From JAAURB01 sp049649525 (lineage in GTDB: Bacteria; Cyanobacteriota; Cyanobacteriia; Cyanobacteriales; Microcoleaceae), in NCBI GenBank assembly GCA_049649525.1, contig JBARZE010000057.1:62001-126000 (forward strand): a stretch of 64,000 bases of DNA. The letters run 5' to 3'. The notes beneath the pieces were generated by a model, which made no database searches, was not told the DNA's origin, and saw only the letters and a program-made list of their open reading frames with translations. Shown here piece by piece: positions 43,282-52,462 of the stretch. The position numbers and the translations under genes are program-made. Within the stretch, counting starts at the first letter, position 1. Every line of letters begins with the position of its first letter.

Positions 43282-45987
43282 TTACACCTGTGAAGGTTTC
43301 AGACTGTCCTGAGTGGGATGAGATTCAACATCCTCAGTCACAGATGCTGCCTCATTAATCGGGTTACGGGCTTTAATCAAACTAATAGCACGAGTTACAC
43401 TTTCGGGTAAAATCACCACTAAGCTATCTTTGGGGGCTTGATCTAAAGTCGTGTTAATGGCCTTGGTTTCGTCCAAAATCGTTTGATGGCTCACTTTCGG
43501 CTCGCTGACTCGGCCAATAACTTGTTCAATGCCTTGACGAATTAGAGTAGCCGCATCTCCACGAGGACGACCGCGAGTATCATCATCTTCCTTAATTACA
43601 ATCTGATCAAACATTTCTGCGGCTAAACGACCCAACGTGACAAAATCTTCATCACGGCGATCGCCAGGGCCGCCAATGACCCCAATTTTAGTCCCATCCC
43701 AGTTCTTCACAAACCCACCCAAAGCCTGATAACTTGCGGGATTATGAGCATAATCAATTAAAGCGTGATAGTCTCCGAGGTTAAACAAATTCATCCGTCC
43801 AGGGGTTTGATCGGCCGATGCCACAAATGTTGCTAACCCGGCTTGAATTAACTCAATTTTCACCCCTTGAGAGAATGCTGCCAGACAAGCGGCTAAACAG
43901 TTGGCAATCATAAATGGCGCTTTAGCCCCCAAGGTTAACGGCACATTCACCGCTTGTTCAACCCGCAGCGTCCAATCTCCTTTTAAAATAGAAATATAGC
44001 CATTTTCGTATACTGCTGCCAGTCCCCCTGCCTCTGTGTGATGCTGAATAATTTCACTCTCAGGATTCATCGAGAAGTAGGCAATTTGGGCTTTAACCCG
44101 TTCTGCCATTTCCACCACTAAGGGATCATCAGCATTCAAAACAGCATACCCACTCGGCATCACTGCTTCTGCTAAAACCCCCTTCACTTTTGCCATTTGT
44201 TCAACAGTGTCAATATCCCCCAGACCCAAATGGTCAGCCGCGACGTTCAACACTATCCCGACATCACAGGTTTCAAATCCTAAGCCAGACCGCAGAATTC
44301 CCCCACGAGCCGCTTCTAACACGGCCACTTCTACTATCGGGTCACACAAGATCACCTGAGCGCTCTGAGGGCCTGTATTATCCCCAGGTTCAACTAAATA
44401 GTCCCCAATATAAGTCCCATCAGTGGTGGTATAACCGATCGCTTGCCCGGTTTGCTTCATAATATGAGCCAGCAAGCGGGTTGTGGTGGTTTTACCGTTA
44501 GTTCCGGTTACGGCTAAAATGGGGATCCGACTCGGACTACTATTGGGATAGAGCATATCGAGTACTGCCCCCGCCACATTGCGAGCTAATCCTTCACTTG
44601 GGGCGACGTGCATTCTGAAACCCGGTGCGGCATTAACTTCCACAATGACTCCATCCACGTCTCGTAACGGCTTGGTAATATCAGGAGTAATCACATCAAC
44701 TCCAGCAACATCTAACCCGATAATTTTAGCAATACGGGCAAACAACCATAAATTCTCTGGGTGCACGATATCAGTGCGGTCAATCGCAATTCCCCCCGTG
44801 CTGATATTAGCCGTTGCCTTGAGATAGCAGCGTTTTCCTTTAGGCAAGACAGAGTCTAGGGTGTAACCTTGCTCATCCATCAATAACATCACGTTATCGT
44901 CCACCTCAATCCGAGTCAAGACATTATCGTGGCCATCTCCCCGACGAGGATCGCGGTTGGTTTGATCGATCAACTGATCGACGGTTGAACGTCCATCCCC
45001 AATCACATGAGCCGGAATCCGTTCAGCGACTGCAACGACTTTACCATTCACGACTAAGACGCGATAATCACTGCCTTTATAAAACCGTTCAACAATCACG
45101 CTATGGGTTTTTGAGGCTGTGGCGGCTCTATCGTAAGCTTTTTCTGCGGTTTCCGGCTTAGTAATATCGAGGGTAATACCGCGTCCGTGGTTACCATCCA
45201 AGGGTTTAATCGCGATAGGATAACCCCCAACATATTCAATCGCATCTTCCAATTCATCAAAATAGCGAATCACTGTACCCACCGGAACCGGGACACCTGC
45301 ATTGCGGAGAATCGTTTTTGTCCCTTCCTTATCACACGCTAGCTCAACGCCTAAAATACTACTATTGTTGGTGAGAGTGGCTTGAATTCTGCGTTGGTTT
45401 ACCCCATAGCCGAATTGAATCATGTAGCGCACATTCAACTCGGTCCAAGGAATACCTCTAGCCTCAGCTTCTTTGACAATTGTTTCTGTACTTGGGCCGA
45501 GGGAAGACTGTATTGTCAGTTCTTTGAGATCTTCTATATCTTGCTCAAGTTCGGCTTGAGAATAACTTCCGGTATCTACAATGCTACGGCACAGTCTAAC
45601 AGCCGCCCGACCGGCATAGCGTCCTGCCATTTCTTTGTCATACTCAAACACCACTTGAAAAATTCCAGGGGTTGCTGTTTCTCGAGTGCGACCAAAACCT
45701 ACAGTCATCCCTGCTAAACTTTGAAGTTCTAGGGCAACGTGTTCTACCACATGACCCATGAGGGTTCCTCGTTCTACGCGGCTCAAGAAACCGCCTCGGA
45801 CTCCAGGAGAGCAATGGTGTTCAACTAAGCTCGGTAATGCATCAATTAAGCCGTCATAGAAGCCAGCAATTTCAGAGGTGTATCGTTCGGTCAGATCCTC
45901 AAGATCAAGACGCATCACGATACACTTCTTGTGTCTAATACTCCAATAGTTGGGACCCCGTAAGGTGAGAACTTTAAGAATTTTCAT
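43282..45987 (-). CDS. cphA: cyanophycin synthetase
   Basis: A 901-residue cytoplasmic enzyme that builds cyanophycin, the Asp-Arg nitrogen reserve, by ATP-dependent addition of Asp then Arg. It starts MKILKVLTLRGPNYWSIR, typical of CphA. After an N-terminal domain comes an ATP-grasp domain (about 215-475, with IAIKPLDGNHGRGI and VEVNAAPGFRMH) and a Mur-ligase-like domain from about 485, with the P-loop AVTGTNGKTTTTRLL. The C-terminal GGPGDRRDEDF is typical. cphB lies 222 bp upstream on the same strand, so the two may be co-transcribed. Length is normal. Confidence 0.97.
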   Translation of the reverse strand: MKILKVLTLRGPNYWSIRHKKCIVMRLDLEDLTERYTSEIAGFYDGLIDALPSLVEHHCSPGVRGGFLSRVERGTLMGHVVEHVALELQSLAGMTVGFGRTRETATPGIFQVVFEYDKEMAGRYAGRAAVRLCRSIVDTGSYSQAELEQDIEDLKELTIQSSLGPSTETIVKEAEARGIPWTELNVRYMIQFGYGVNQRRIQATLTNNSSILGVELACDKEGTKTILRNAGVPVPVGTVIRYFDELEDAIEYVGGYPIAIKPLDGNHGRGITLDITKPETAEKAYDRAATASKTHSVIVERFYKGSDYRVLVVNGKVVAVAERIPAHVIGDGRSTVDQLIDQTNRDPRRGDGHDNVLTRIEVDDNVMLLMDEQGYTLDSVLPKGKRCYLKATANISTGGIAIDRTDIVHPENLWLFARIAKIIGLDVAGVDVITPDITKPLRDVDGVIVEVNAAPGFRMHVAPSEGLARNVAGAVLDMLYPNSSPSRIPILAVTGTNGKTTTTRLLAHIMKQTGQAIGYTTTDGTYIGDYLVEPGDNTGPQSAQVILCDPIVEVAVLEAARGGILRSGLGFETCDVGIVLNVAADHLGLGDIDTVEQMAKVKGVLAEAVMPSGYAVLNADDPLVVEMAERVKAQIAYFSMNPESEIIQHHTEAGGLAAVYENGYISILKGDWTLRVEQAVNVPLTLGAKAPFMIANCLAACLAAFSQGVKIELIQAGLATFVASADQTPGRMNLFNLGDYHALIDYAHNPASYQALGGFVKNWDGTKIGVIGGPGDRRDEDFVTLGRLAAEMFDQIVIKEDDDTRGRPRGDAATLIRQGIEQVIGRVSEPKVSHQTILDETKAINTTLDQAPKDSLVVILPESVTRAISLIKARNPINEAASVTEDVESHPTQDSLKPSQV

Positions 45988-46209
45988 ATTTTCGCGCTTG
46001 TGGGTGATGCCGGAATTTTTTGGTATGATAGCTTGCTTTATCTAATGTCAACCGTAGAATCCATCTAAACTGTTCCTAGTGAACAGTTTTCTGAAAAAAA
46101 AGGGGGACGACAAGAATTGAGCACAGCTTGGCGGATTACAAGGCGCGACGGGCGCGATCAAATTAAGTTGCCATTCCCCCATGTTTCCAATGAGATGAAA
46201 ATTCAATGA

Positions 46210-47064
46210 TTATGACCCTAGGCTGGGGATTAAGACCTGAGACTGTATATTGTACTGGTCTCCGTGGGTTAAGACATGAACTCTGAGGTTAAACACACTC
46301 AACGGATCCGTTGCACCGGCCTGAGCGGCATTTGTATGGGTCATTTCACGGGCATCAACGATTGTGACGGCCCCTTTACCAATCACTTTTAGTAGACCCA
46401 CTCCTTCAAATAAAGCGCAAGTGTCTTCATCAATACCTACACCCACGCGCTCTGGGTAAGAGGCAACCGCACTAATTAAACGGGCTAAACGATTGCGATT
46501 ATAAAAGTGCTGATCCACAATTAACTCGGGTAAGATTGCCAGTCCTGTACCCATATCCACTAAAGCACGATTGGGTGCTTCTCCACTACCACCCCCTGCA
46601 ATCATCTGATGGCTCATCACAGCGGCTCCTGCACTGGTTCCTGCCAGAGCAATTTTGCCACTACGAGCGGAGTCGCGAATTTTATCCATTAATGGGGTAT
46701 CAGCCAGTAAACTATATAACCGGATCTGATCCCCACCGGTCATGAATACACCCGTGCAAGTTTCCATGTAACTGTGCCAAATCGGTTCTTCACAGTGATG
46801 TCGTTCCCGAATATCAAAGACTTGAATGTCTTTAGCACCCATATCCTGAAAGATTGTTCGGTAGCGATCGCCTTGTAAAGCTGGCTCTCGTGAAGCTGAG
46901 GGAATAATAGCCAGTTGAGCATTGGCCCCCCCAGCTCGATTATAGAAGGTTTGCAGAATCTCACGTCCATGAACTTTGTCTTCTGCGCCGCCAATTACAA
47001 GAATAGACGTTTGGGTTTTTTTGGGAGTCATGTGTTCAAGGGCTTGAGATGTCAACTGCTGCAT
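46210..47064 (-). CDS. cphB: cyanophycinase
   Basis: A 284-residue serine peptidase of the S51 family that breaks cyanophycin into beta-Asp-Arg dipeptides, in the cytoplasm. Marks are SILVIGGAEDKVHGREIL, VFMTGGDQIRLYSLL, the nucleophile Ser in LAGTSAGAAVMSH, and VDQHFYNRNRLARLI. Start choice: three in-frame ATGs exist (47088, 47076, 47064). The third has GGAG at 47071-47074 with 6-nt spacing and gives MQQLTSQALEHMTPK, similar to other cyanobacterial CphB N-termini, so it is preferred. Upstream of cphA on the same strand; together they store and mobilise nitrogen. Confidence 0.96.
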   Translation of the reverse strand: MQQLTSQALEHMTPKKTQTSILVIGGAEDKVHGREILQTFYNRAGGANAQLAIIPSASREPALQGDRYRTIFQDMGAKDIQVFDIRERHHCEEPIWHSYMETCTGVFMTGGDQIRLYSLLADTPLMDKIRDSARSGKIALAGTSAGAAVMSHQMIAGGGSGEAPNRALVDMGTGLAILPELIVDQHFYNRNRLARLISAVASYPERVGVGIDEDTCALFEGVGLLKVIGKGAVTIVDAREMTHTNAAQAGATDPLSVFNLRVHVLTHGDQYNIQSQVLIPSLGS

Positions 47065-47935
47065 AATGATCTCCATAAGCGTGAGCATGAGTTCAGTAAT
47101 GGGGATATAATCCCTTTTTCAAACTTTCACAGTAAACACATTAGACAATCATATCTAACGAGTTTTCTGTCTCCGTTTTTCCGAGATACATCATCCAGTT
47201 CAATTCTTTAAGAGCGCTCTTATCGCAAGTCGGCAGTTGAGTCAGTCTAGAACTCAAAAGACTTGTCAAGCTGACGACTCTTGTATTTTCATGCAGTCTG
47301 TGGGCAGAACAGCTTCATGATTGGCTCAACTGGATTGGGTTTGTGTTGGAGTAATTTTTGGGTTTTTCTGGGGGTTAGCTTTGCTGTTTTTACTAGTTTA
47401 ATTGAAAAGGTTCCCCGAATTATCTCCGATGAGATGCTTCTTATAACTAAGAAAATTCTCTTATAAATCGCATTCTATAAAAATTTATCGGTTGAATGCA
47501 GGTTGAACCCGGAGCCTACCCAGATAAACTTAAACTTTGATTTTAAATCAAGTCGTTTGCCTTTTAGCGGTATATTTCTGCCGTTGGCAACTGATAACTC
47601 TGTCTTATTTTAAAATCAAACTTCCTATATACATTCAATATCCCATCTTAATTTCCTAACTTTGAGAGAAACCCAGTTAGATTTCTTCAGAATGGAGACT
47701 TGAGAATTGGCTCTTTGATTTGAGTGCAATAGGCTTACCCATCTATCAAATGGATTTAGAGTATTCGTTCCATTTTTTTCTAATTTTCACAGTTAAAATT
47801 AAATGAGCTACATGATTGTCATAAAATCACTTTAGTATATTTTGATACAAAATTAAGCTAGTTTTTAGATTAATTCATTATCATATATCATAAAGTGCCA
47901 TTTATATCTACTTTTTTAGTTCTCCTCAATATCCT
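47065..47935. other. divergent gap between cphB and trmD
   Basis: An 871-bp A/T-rich region between divergent genes that should hold both promoters. A 61-codon plus-strand frame (47281-47466) has a hydrophobic stretch but no family resemblance. I could not find a convincing GTA-N8-TAC site for NtcA upstream of cphB. Nothing else is supported. Confidence 0.4.
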
Positions 47936-48652
47936 GTGAGATTCGACATTATCACGTTATTTCCTGACTTTTTTACCAGTCCCCTTAACTCCGGACTGTT
48001 AGGCAAAGCCTTAGCCAAAAATATTGCTGAGGTTCATTGTATCAATCCCCGAGATTTTACCACCGATAAACATCGACGAGTTGATGATGAATCTTACGGA
48101 GGTGGAGTGGGTATGGTACTCAAACCTGAACCCATTTTCGCTGCTTTTGAGTCTATTCCTCAGTTACCCCGCCGAGAGGTAATTCTTCTAACTCCCCAAG
48201 GGGAACGAATGCATCAAAATTTATTTCGTCAACTCGCCACCGGGTTTGACCAACTTGTATTGATTTGCGGTCACTATGAAGGGGTAGATGAACGAGTCAT
48301 GCATTTAGTCACACGAGAAGTCTCTCTGGGGGATTTTGTCCTGACTGCCGGGGAAATTCCTGCCCTGGCTTTAATCAACGGTGTCATTCGCTTACGTCCG
48401 GGTACAGTCGGTAAAGCTGAATCTCTAAAAGCCGAAAGCTTTGAAGATGGATTACTCGATTATCCTCACTATACCCGACCCGCCGAATTTCGGGGGCTTA
48501 AAGTTCCAGATGTCCTGTTATCGGGTAACCATGGGGCTATTGCCGAGTGGCGTAAACAACAACAACTGCAACGAACCCAACAACGTCGTCCAGACTTGTT
48601 AGAACATGAGGAAAATGACTTCTCGCATGGAGATGGGGAGATGGGGAGATAG
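47936..48652 (+). CDS. trmD: tRNA (guanine-N1)-methyltransferase
   Basis: A 238-residue cytoplasmic enzyme that methylates G37 of tRNAs using S-adenosylmethionine. The SPOUT features are MRFDIITLFPDFF, CINPRDFTTDKHRRVDDESY, GGGVGMVLKPEP, LICGHYEGVDERV and the knotted-site LGDFVLTAGEIPAL. Translation starts at GTG 47936. The last ~9 codons (HGDGEMGR and stop) are encoded by a GGGGAGAT tandem repeat that runs on past the stop, so the C-terminal tail is repeat-derived; the conserved helix with WRKQQQLQRT lies upstream and is intact, so function should be kept. Confidence 0.95.
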   Translation: MRFDIITLFPDFFTSPLNSGLLGKALAKNIAEVHCINPRDFTTDKHRRVDDESYGGGVGMVLKPEPIFAAFESIPQLPRREVILLTPQGERMHQNLFRQLATGFDQLVLICGHYEGVDERVMHLVTREVSLGDFVLTAGEIPALALINGVIRLRPGTVGKAESLKAESFEDGLLDYPHYTRPAEFRGLKVPDVLLSGNHGAIAEWRKQQQLQRTQQRRPDLLEHEENDFSHGDGEMGR

Positions 48653-48698
48653 GGAGATGGGGAGATGGGGAGATAGGGGAGATGGGGAGATAGGGAGA
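48629..48698 (+). repeat. GGGGAGAT tandem repeat at the trmD 3' end
   Basis: About nine purine-only units (GGGGAGAT, TAGGGAGAT and variants). The first 24 bases are within trmD and supply its stop codon; the rest lie in the gap before the convergent creatininase gene. Confidence 0.9.
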
Positions 48699-48740
48699 AA
48701 TCTAAAATTTCGGCGTTGCAAGATTGTCCATAGTGCCTTC

Positions 48741-49550
48741 TTACTTCTTATATCGTTGCGGTTGACGGAATTTATAAATATCTTGAATTACCTGCACCCA
48801 ACTTTGAACCAAAGAGGCTAAAATGCGATCGCCTTTTTCTTTTGTTGCAACAGTCGCATCTCCTAACACGCCACTTTCGCTCAGATCCCGCGTTACCCAA
48901 GCAAATGGTAGTTGCCCCTCCATACTCAATAAACTCTCCTCTGGTAAGCCGTGAGGGTATTCTCGTAGCGCTTTCTCCATCCGCACCTGTTCGGGCAAAA
49001 TTGACAGCATGATGCTGGTTTCGGCATCTCCGCCATGAATGCCATATTCTAATTCTTCTGGGGTTAACAATTCTTCTGCTACATTAGGGACGCGCCATAC
49101 AAATAACGGAAATATCATCAAATCCTCATATTTCTGATGTAAATCCCGCGCCACCATCTCTAAAACTTGGGGTTGTCCGCCATGACCATTAACAAACACC
49201 AGTTTACGAAATCCCGCCCTGTAAATACTTTCTCCCATCTCCATTAATACTGCCCCGAGGGTCTGACTGCTTAACGTAATAGTTCCCGGAAAGTGCCAAT
49301 GTTCATTTGATTTTCCGTAATATAGGGGTGATAATCCATAAGCTGGGATATCAGTCGGTAACGAAGCTAAAGCTTTACCCACTACCGCTGTGGCAATAGC
49401 GGAATCAACAATTAAGGGTAAATGTGGCCCATGTTGTTCAATTGAACCAATAGGTTGAATAATAACGGTATTTTCTTTATCCTCCATCGCCGCAATTTCA
49501 GTCCAGGTGAGATAAGGGAAAAATCGTTCAGGCGGGGTAAAGTGGTGCAT
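48741..49550 (-). CDS. creatininase family protein
   Basis: A 269-residue metal-dependent amidohydrolase of the creatininase family. Metal-site motifs are seen in PIGSIEQHGPHLPL (Glu and His), YGKSNEHWHFPGT, FVNGHGGQ and GIHGGDAETS. Family members include creatininase and mycofactocin peptidase MftE; cyanobacterial members have no proven substrate. Starts: the ATG at 49550 (MHHFTPPERFF) matches the family. A TTG at 49583 would add 11 residues encoded by a heptamer repeat (GAATGAT), so it is rejected. Convergent with trmD. Confidence 0.9.
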   Translation of the reverse strand: MHHFTPPERFFPYLTWTEIAAMEDKENTVIIQPIGSIEQHGPHLPLIVDSAIATAVVGKALASLPTDIPAYGLSPLYYGKSNEHWHFPGTITLSSQTLGAVLMEMGESIYRAGFRKLVFVNGHGGQPQVLEMVARDLHQKYEDLMIFPLFVWRVPNVAEELLTPEELEYGIHGGDAETSIMLSILPEQVRMEKALREYPHGLPEESLLSMEGQLPFAWVTRDLSESGVLGDATVATKEKGDRILASLVQSWVQVIQDIYKFRQPQRYKK

Positions 49551-49556
49551 TTTTAA

Positions 49557-49580
49557 TTGAATGATGAATGATGAATGAGG
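49557..49580 (-). repeat. short heptamer repeat (ATCATTC)
   Basis: Three units of ATCATTC on the minus strand immediately upstream of the creatininase-family ATG, the same heptamer as in the 14652-14710 array. Confidence 0.7.
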
Positions 49581-49620
49581 CAACCCTTACGACTTCCCTC
49601 AGAGCAAGCGCTCAACAGTA

Positions 49621-49686
49621 TCTCTCCCTTGTCTCCTTGTCTCCAAGTCCTCCCTACTCCCTACTTCCTATTCCCTCTTGTCTACC
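49621..49686 (+). repeat. pyrimidine tandem repeat (CTCCCTA/CTTGTCT)
   Basis: A degenerate C/T-rich tract of seven- to eight-base units in the divergent gap between the creatininase and HNH genes, comparable to 19661-19700. Confidence 0.6.
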
Positions 49687-49753
49687 TTGCTAGGCCACAA
49701 TAGCTTCGGTTATGTTACCATCAGTTTAATAATTGTATTTGCAACAATTGTCA

Positions 49754-50251
49754 ATGGGCAACGTTCTTGTATTGAACGCCTCCTATGAACCGCTTAATAT
49801 TACCAGTTGGCGACGCGCAGTTGTTCTGTTATTAAAGGACAAAGCTGAACAGGTTGAGCATAACGGGAGGTATCTTTTACCAGATTTTCCATTACCGACG
49901 GTCATCCGATTGCGTTATTACGTTCGCGTGCCTTATAAAGAAATTCCACTCACCCGGAGAAATATATTGCACCGAGATGCACACTCTTGTCAATACTGTC
50001 AGTATACCGGAGACGAACTGACTCTCGATCATGTGATTCCGCGATCGCGTGGGGGAGGGGAAAGCTGGGAAAACTTAGTAGCGGCTTGTGTGAGATGTAA
50101 TGTTCGCAAAGGTAGTCGGACTCCGAAAGAAGCCAATATGCCACTGCGAAACACTCCTCGAAAACCTTACAGTAGTCTCTACTTTGAAGTGACTAAACAC
50201 CTCAAAACTGGGATGCATCAAGAATGGCAAAAATATGTGATTGGTCTTTAA
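49754..50251 (+). CDS. HNH endonuclease family protein
   Basis: A 165-residue protein with an N-terminal MGNVLVLNASYEPLNITSWR typical of a cyanobacterial HNH family. The HNH domain is at about 75-125, with CQYCQYTGDELTLDHVIPRSRGGGESWENLV and a second C-x2-C (CVRCNVRK) to bind structural zinc. Catalytic His is in LDHVIP. The true substrate is unknown; these stand-alone HNH genes are chromosomal and conserved, so a DNA maintenance role is more likely than a mobile-element one. The upstream TTG at 49733 adds seven residues not seen in the family; ATG 49754 is used. sixA follows 101 bp downstream. Confidence 0.88.
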   Translation: MGNVLVLNASYEPLNITSWRRAVVLLLKDKAEQVEHNGRYLLPDFPLPTVIRLRYYVRVPYKEIPLTRRNILHRDAHSCQYCQYTGDELTLDHVIPRSRGGGESWENLVAACVRCNVRKGSRTPKEANMPLRNTPRKPYSSLYFEVTKHLKTGMHQEWQKYVIGL

Positions 50252-50352
50252 AGCCTCTGTTCTTTTATGGAATAGGGGTTTTAAAATATCAGGTTTAACT
50301 AACATATCATAATATAACAATTTTTGTTGATAAAAATTCGGTAAAATTGAGT

Positions 50353-50850
50353 ATGACGAATCTTTATTTTATTCGCCATGGAATTGCGGCGGATAGAGGT
50401 ATTTATGACAACGATGAGGATCGACCTTTAACGCCTGTGGGCAATCGTAAAACTCGTAAAATTGCTCAAAAATTTTTGCAGTTAGGGCTTAAGTTTGATC
50501 GGATTTTATCAAGTCCTCTCGTCCGCGCTCGCCAAACCGCAGAAATATTACACAAACAAGGTTTAAGTTTGGCTGTAGAAGAGTTTAACCCTTTATCTCC
50601 ATACGGAAATATTCAAGATTGGCTGCGTTGGTACGACCAGGATAGCAAAGCAACAGACAAAAATATTGCCTTAGTCGGACATCAACCCGATTTAGGTAAT
50701 TGGGCAGAAATATTAGTTTGGGGAGAAAGCCTTGAAAAGTTGATCGTGAAAAAAGCAGGCGTTATCGGTATTACTTTACCGGAGAACGGAACAGTCATAG
50801 GTAAAAGTCAATTGTTCTGGCTAAGTCCTCCCAAATTTCTACTCGGATAA
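50353..50850 (+). CDS. sixA: phosphohistidine phosphatase SixA
   Basis: A 165-residue histidine phosphatase. The RHG motif is in NLYFIRHGIAADRG, followed by DRPLTPVGNRKTRKIA, RILSSPLVRARQTAEIL, and the second His in NIALVGHQPDLGNW. SixA removes phosphate from phosphohistidine of histidine-kinase HPt domains or PTS proteins in the cytoplasm. The ATG at 50353 (MTNLYFIRHG) is preferred over a TTG two codons earlier. Located between the HNH gene and gltA, all in the same direction but with gaps over 100 bp. Confidence 0.92.
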   Translation: MTNLYFIRHGIAADRGIYDNDEDRPLTPVGNRKTRKIAQKFLQLGLKFDRILSSPLVRARQTAEILHKQGLSLAVEEFNPLSPYGNIQDWLRWYDQDSKATDKNIALVGHQPDLGNWAEILVWGESLEKLIVKKAGVIGITLPENGTVIGKSQLFWLSPPKFLLG

Positions 50851-50956
50851 TAAACATGATATGAGCTGCGAATTAGATTTTGGTAAAAATAGCAACTCGA
50901 TCAGTCCATCTGATAATGTAGCCTAAATAGGTTCTATTAATTTTCAAGAAACTGCT

Positions 50957-52132
50957 ATGACTCTCATCGACGAATATAAGCCCGGTTTGGAAGGTGTGCC
51001 TGCAGCCTTGTCCAGTATCAGCTACGTCGATGGAAAGAAAGGAGTGCTGGAATACCGAGGAATTCGAGTCGAAGAACTTGCCCAACACAGCACCTTTCTC
51101 GAAACCGCGTATCTACTGATTTGGGGTAAACTCCCCACCAAAGATGAATTAGACACTTTTCAGCACGATCTTCAATTCCATCGTCGGATCAAATACCGGA
51201 TTCGCGATATGATGAAATGCTTTCCCGAAACCGGTCATCCGATGGATGCTCTGCAAACTTCTGCCGCCGCGTTGGGACTATTCTATTCTCGCCGCGCCCT
51301 GGATAATCCAGAATATATACGAGGTGCGGTCATCCGACTGTTAGCGAAAATTCCGACAATGGTGGCAGCATTTCAACAGATGCGAAAAGGAAATGACCCC
51401 ATTCAACCTCGCGATGATCTCGACTATGCCGCGAATTTTCTCTATATGCTCAACGAACGCGAACCCGATCCCCTGGCGGCTCAAGTGTTTGATGTGTGCT
51501 TAACGCTCCATGCAGAACATACCATTAATGCGTCTACGTTTTCCGCGATGGTGACGGCATCAACCCTAACTGATCCTTATGCTGTGGTTGCCTCAGCGGT
51601 CGGGACATTAGCAGGCCCGTTGCATGGGGGAGCCAATGAGGAAGTTTTGTCAATGTTAGAAGAAATCGGTTCTTTACAGAATGTTGAACCCTATCTCGAT
51701 CAGTTGATTGAGAGTAAATCAAAAATCATGGGTTTTGGTCACCGAGTGTACAAAGTTAAAGATCCAAGAGCCATAATCTTACAAAAACTAGCAGAACAAC
51801 TGTTTGAGAAATTCGGTCACGATCAGTACTATGAAATTGCTCTGGCATTAGAAGCCGCAGTCACTGAACGCCTCGGACATAAAGGGGTTTATGCCAATGT
51901 AGACTTCTATTCTGGGTTAGTTTATCGTAAGCTGGGCATTCCGACTGATTTGTATACCCCAATTTTTGCGATCGCCCGAGTCGCGGGATGGCTAGCCCAC
52001 TGGAAAGAACAACTGGTGAAAAATCGGATTTTCCGTCCGACTCAAATCTATACTGGTGCTCACAACGAAAACTATATCGAAATCGCACAGCGTAATTGTG
52101 CTATCGATTTAAATGGCTCTGTTATAGATTAG
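50957..52132 (+). CDS. gltA: citrate synthase
   Basis: A 391-residue cytoplasmic enzyme that condenses acetyl-CoA and oxaloacetate to citrate, the entry to the cyanobacterial TCA branch and 2-oxoglutarate supply. The catalytic residues are visible: His in LHAEHTINAST, His in GPLHGGANEEV and Asp in YANVDFYSG, with MGFGHRVYKVKDPR between. It is the short bacterial/archaeal type II-like form with N-terminal GLEGVPAALSSISYVDG. ATG 50957 fits. It is unlinked to other TCA genes here. Confidence 0.96.
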   Translation: MTLIDEYKPGLEGVPAALSSISYVDGKKGVLEYRGIRVEELAQHSTFLETAYLLIWGKLPTKDELDTFQHDLQFHRRIKYRIRDMMKCFPETGHPMDALQTSAAALGLFYSRRALDNPEYIRGAVIRLLAKIPTMVAAFQQMRKGNDPIQPRDDLDYAANFLYMLNEREPDPLAAQVFDVCLTLHAEHTINASTFSAMVTASTLTDPYAVVASAVGTLAGPLHGGANEEVLSMLEEIGSLQNVEPYLDQLIESKSKIMGFGHRVYKVKDPRAIILQKLAEQLFEKFGHDQYYEIALALEAAVTERLGHKGVYANVDFYSGLVYRKLGIPTDLYTPIFAIARVAGWLAHWKEQLVKNRIFRPTQIYTGAHNENYIEIAQRNCAIDLNGSVID

Positions 52133-52462
52133 TTATTCAGTTATGAGTAGTGTTGAGACATAGCATGTAACGTCTGTACAGAGGTAACAAACCCTGACTA
52201 TAATCATAAATTCCATTTATGTATAGGCTAGGTCACTTAATTACTCAATTCAATTCCCTGACCCACTACCAATTACTTCTGCCTATTACCAAATTACCAA
52301 TAACGAATCAATTTGAATCAAGCCTGAGGAACCGTCGAGCGCTATACTGTTGAGAGTGTAGTTTTCAAGAAATCTTTACATCACTCTTATTCAGTTAAAG
52401 ACGTAGTCAAAGTACGTTTTTTACCTTTAGAATCACTCAACGAAGATTGAATTTTTGGATAT
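52133..52462. other. gap between gltA and ndhA
   Basis: A 330-bp gap that should hold the ndh operon promoter. It contains the CATGTAACGTCTGTA repeat (52164-52178) and a degenerate CCAATTAC-type short repeat (about 52265-52305). No small gene is supported. Confidence 0.4.
52164..52178. repeat. palindromic dispersed repeat, copy B
   Basis: CATGTAACGTCTGTA, identical over 15 bases to 14601-14615, but the left palindrome arm is degraded here. Confidence 0.5.

Noticed and set aside
46102..46180. GGGGGA / TCCCCC pair in the cphB-cphA gap as a terminator
   Set aside because: Arms are six bases and about 65 bases apart with no T-run; not convincing.
47065..47300. NtcA site (GTA-N8-TAC) expected upstream of cphB
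   Set aside because: Only a poor partial match (GTAATGGGGATATAA) was found; not reported as a site.
47281..47466. 61-codon ORF with a hydrophobic stretch
   Set aside because: No ribosome binding site or family resemblance; composition fits chance in A/T-rich DNA.
47490..47520. GGTTGAACCCGG, like a tRNA T-arm
   Set aside because: No acceptor stem, D-arm or anticodon arm can be drawn on either strand.
48606..48821. ORF overlapping the end of trmD
   Set aside because: Its N-terminal half is a translation of the GGGGAGAT repeat in another frame.
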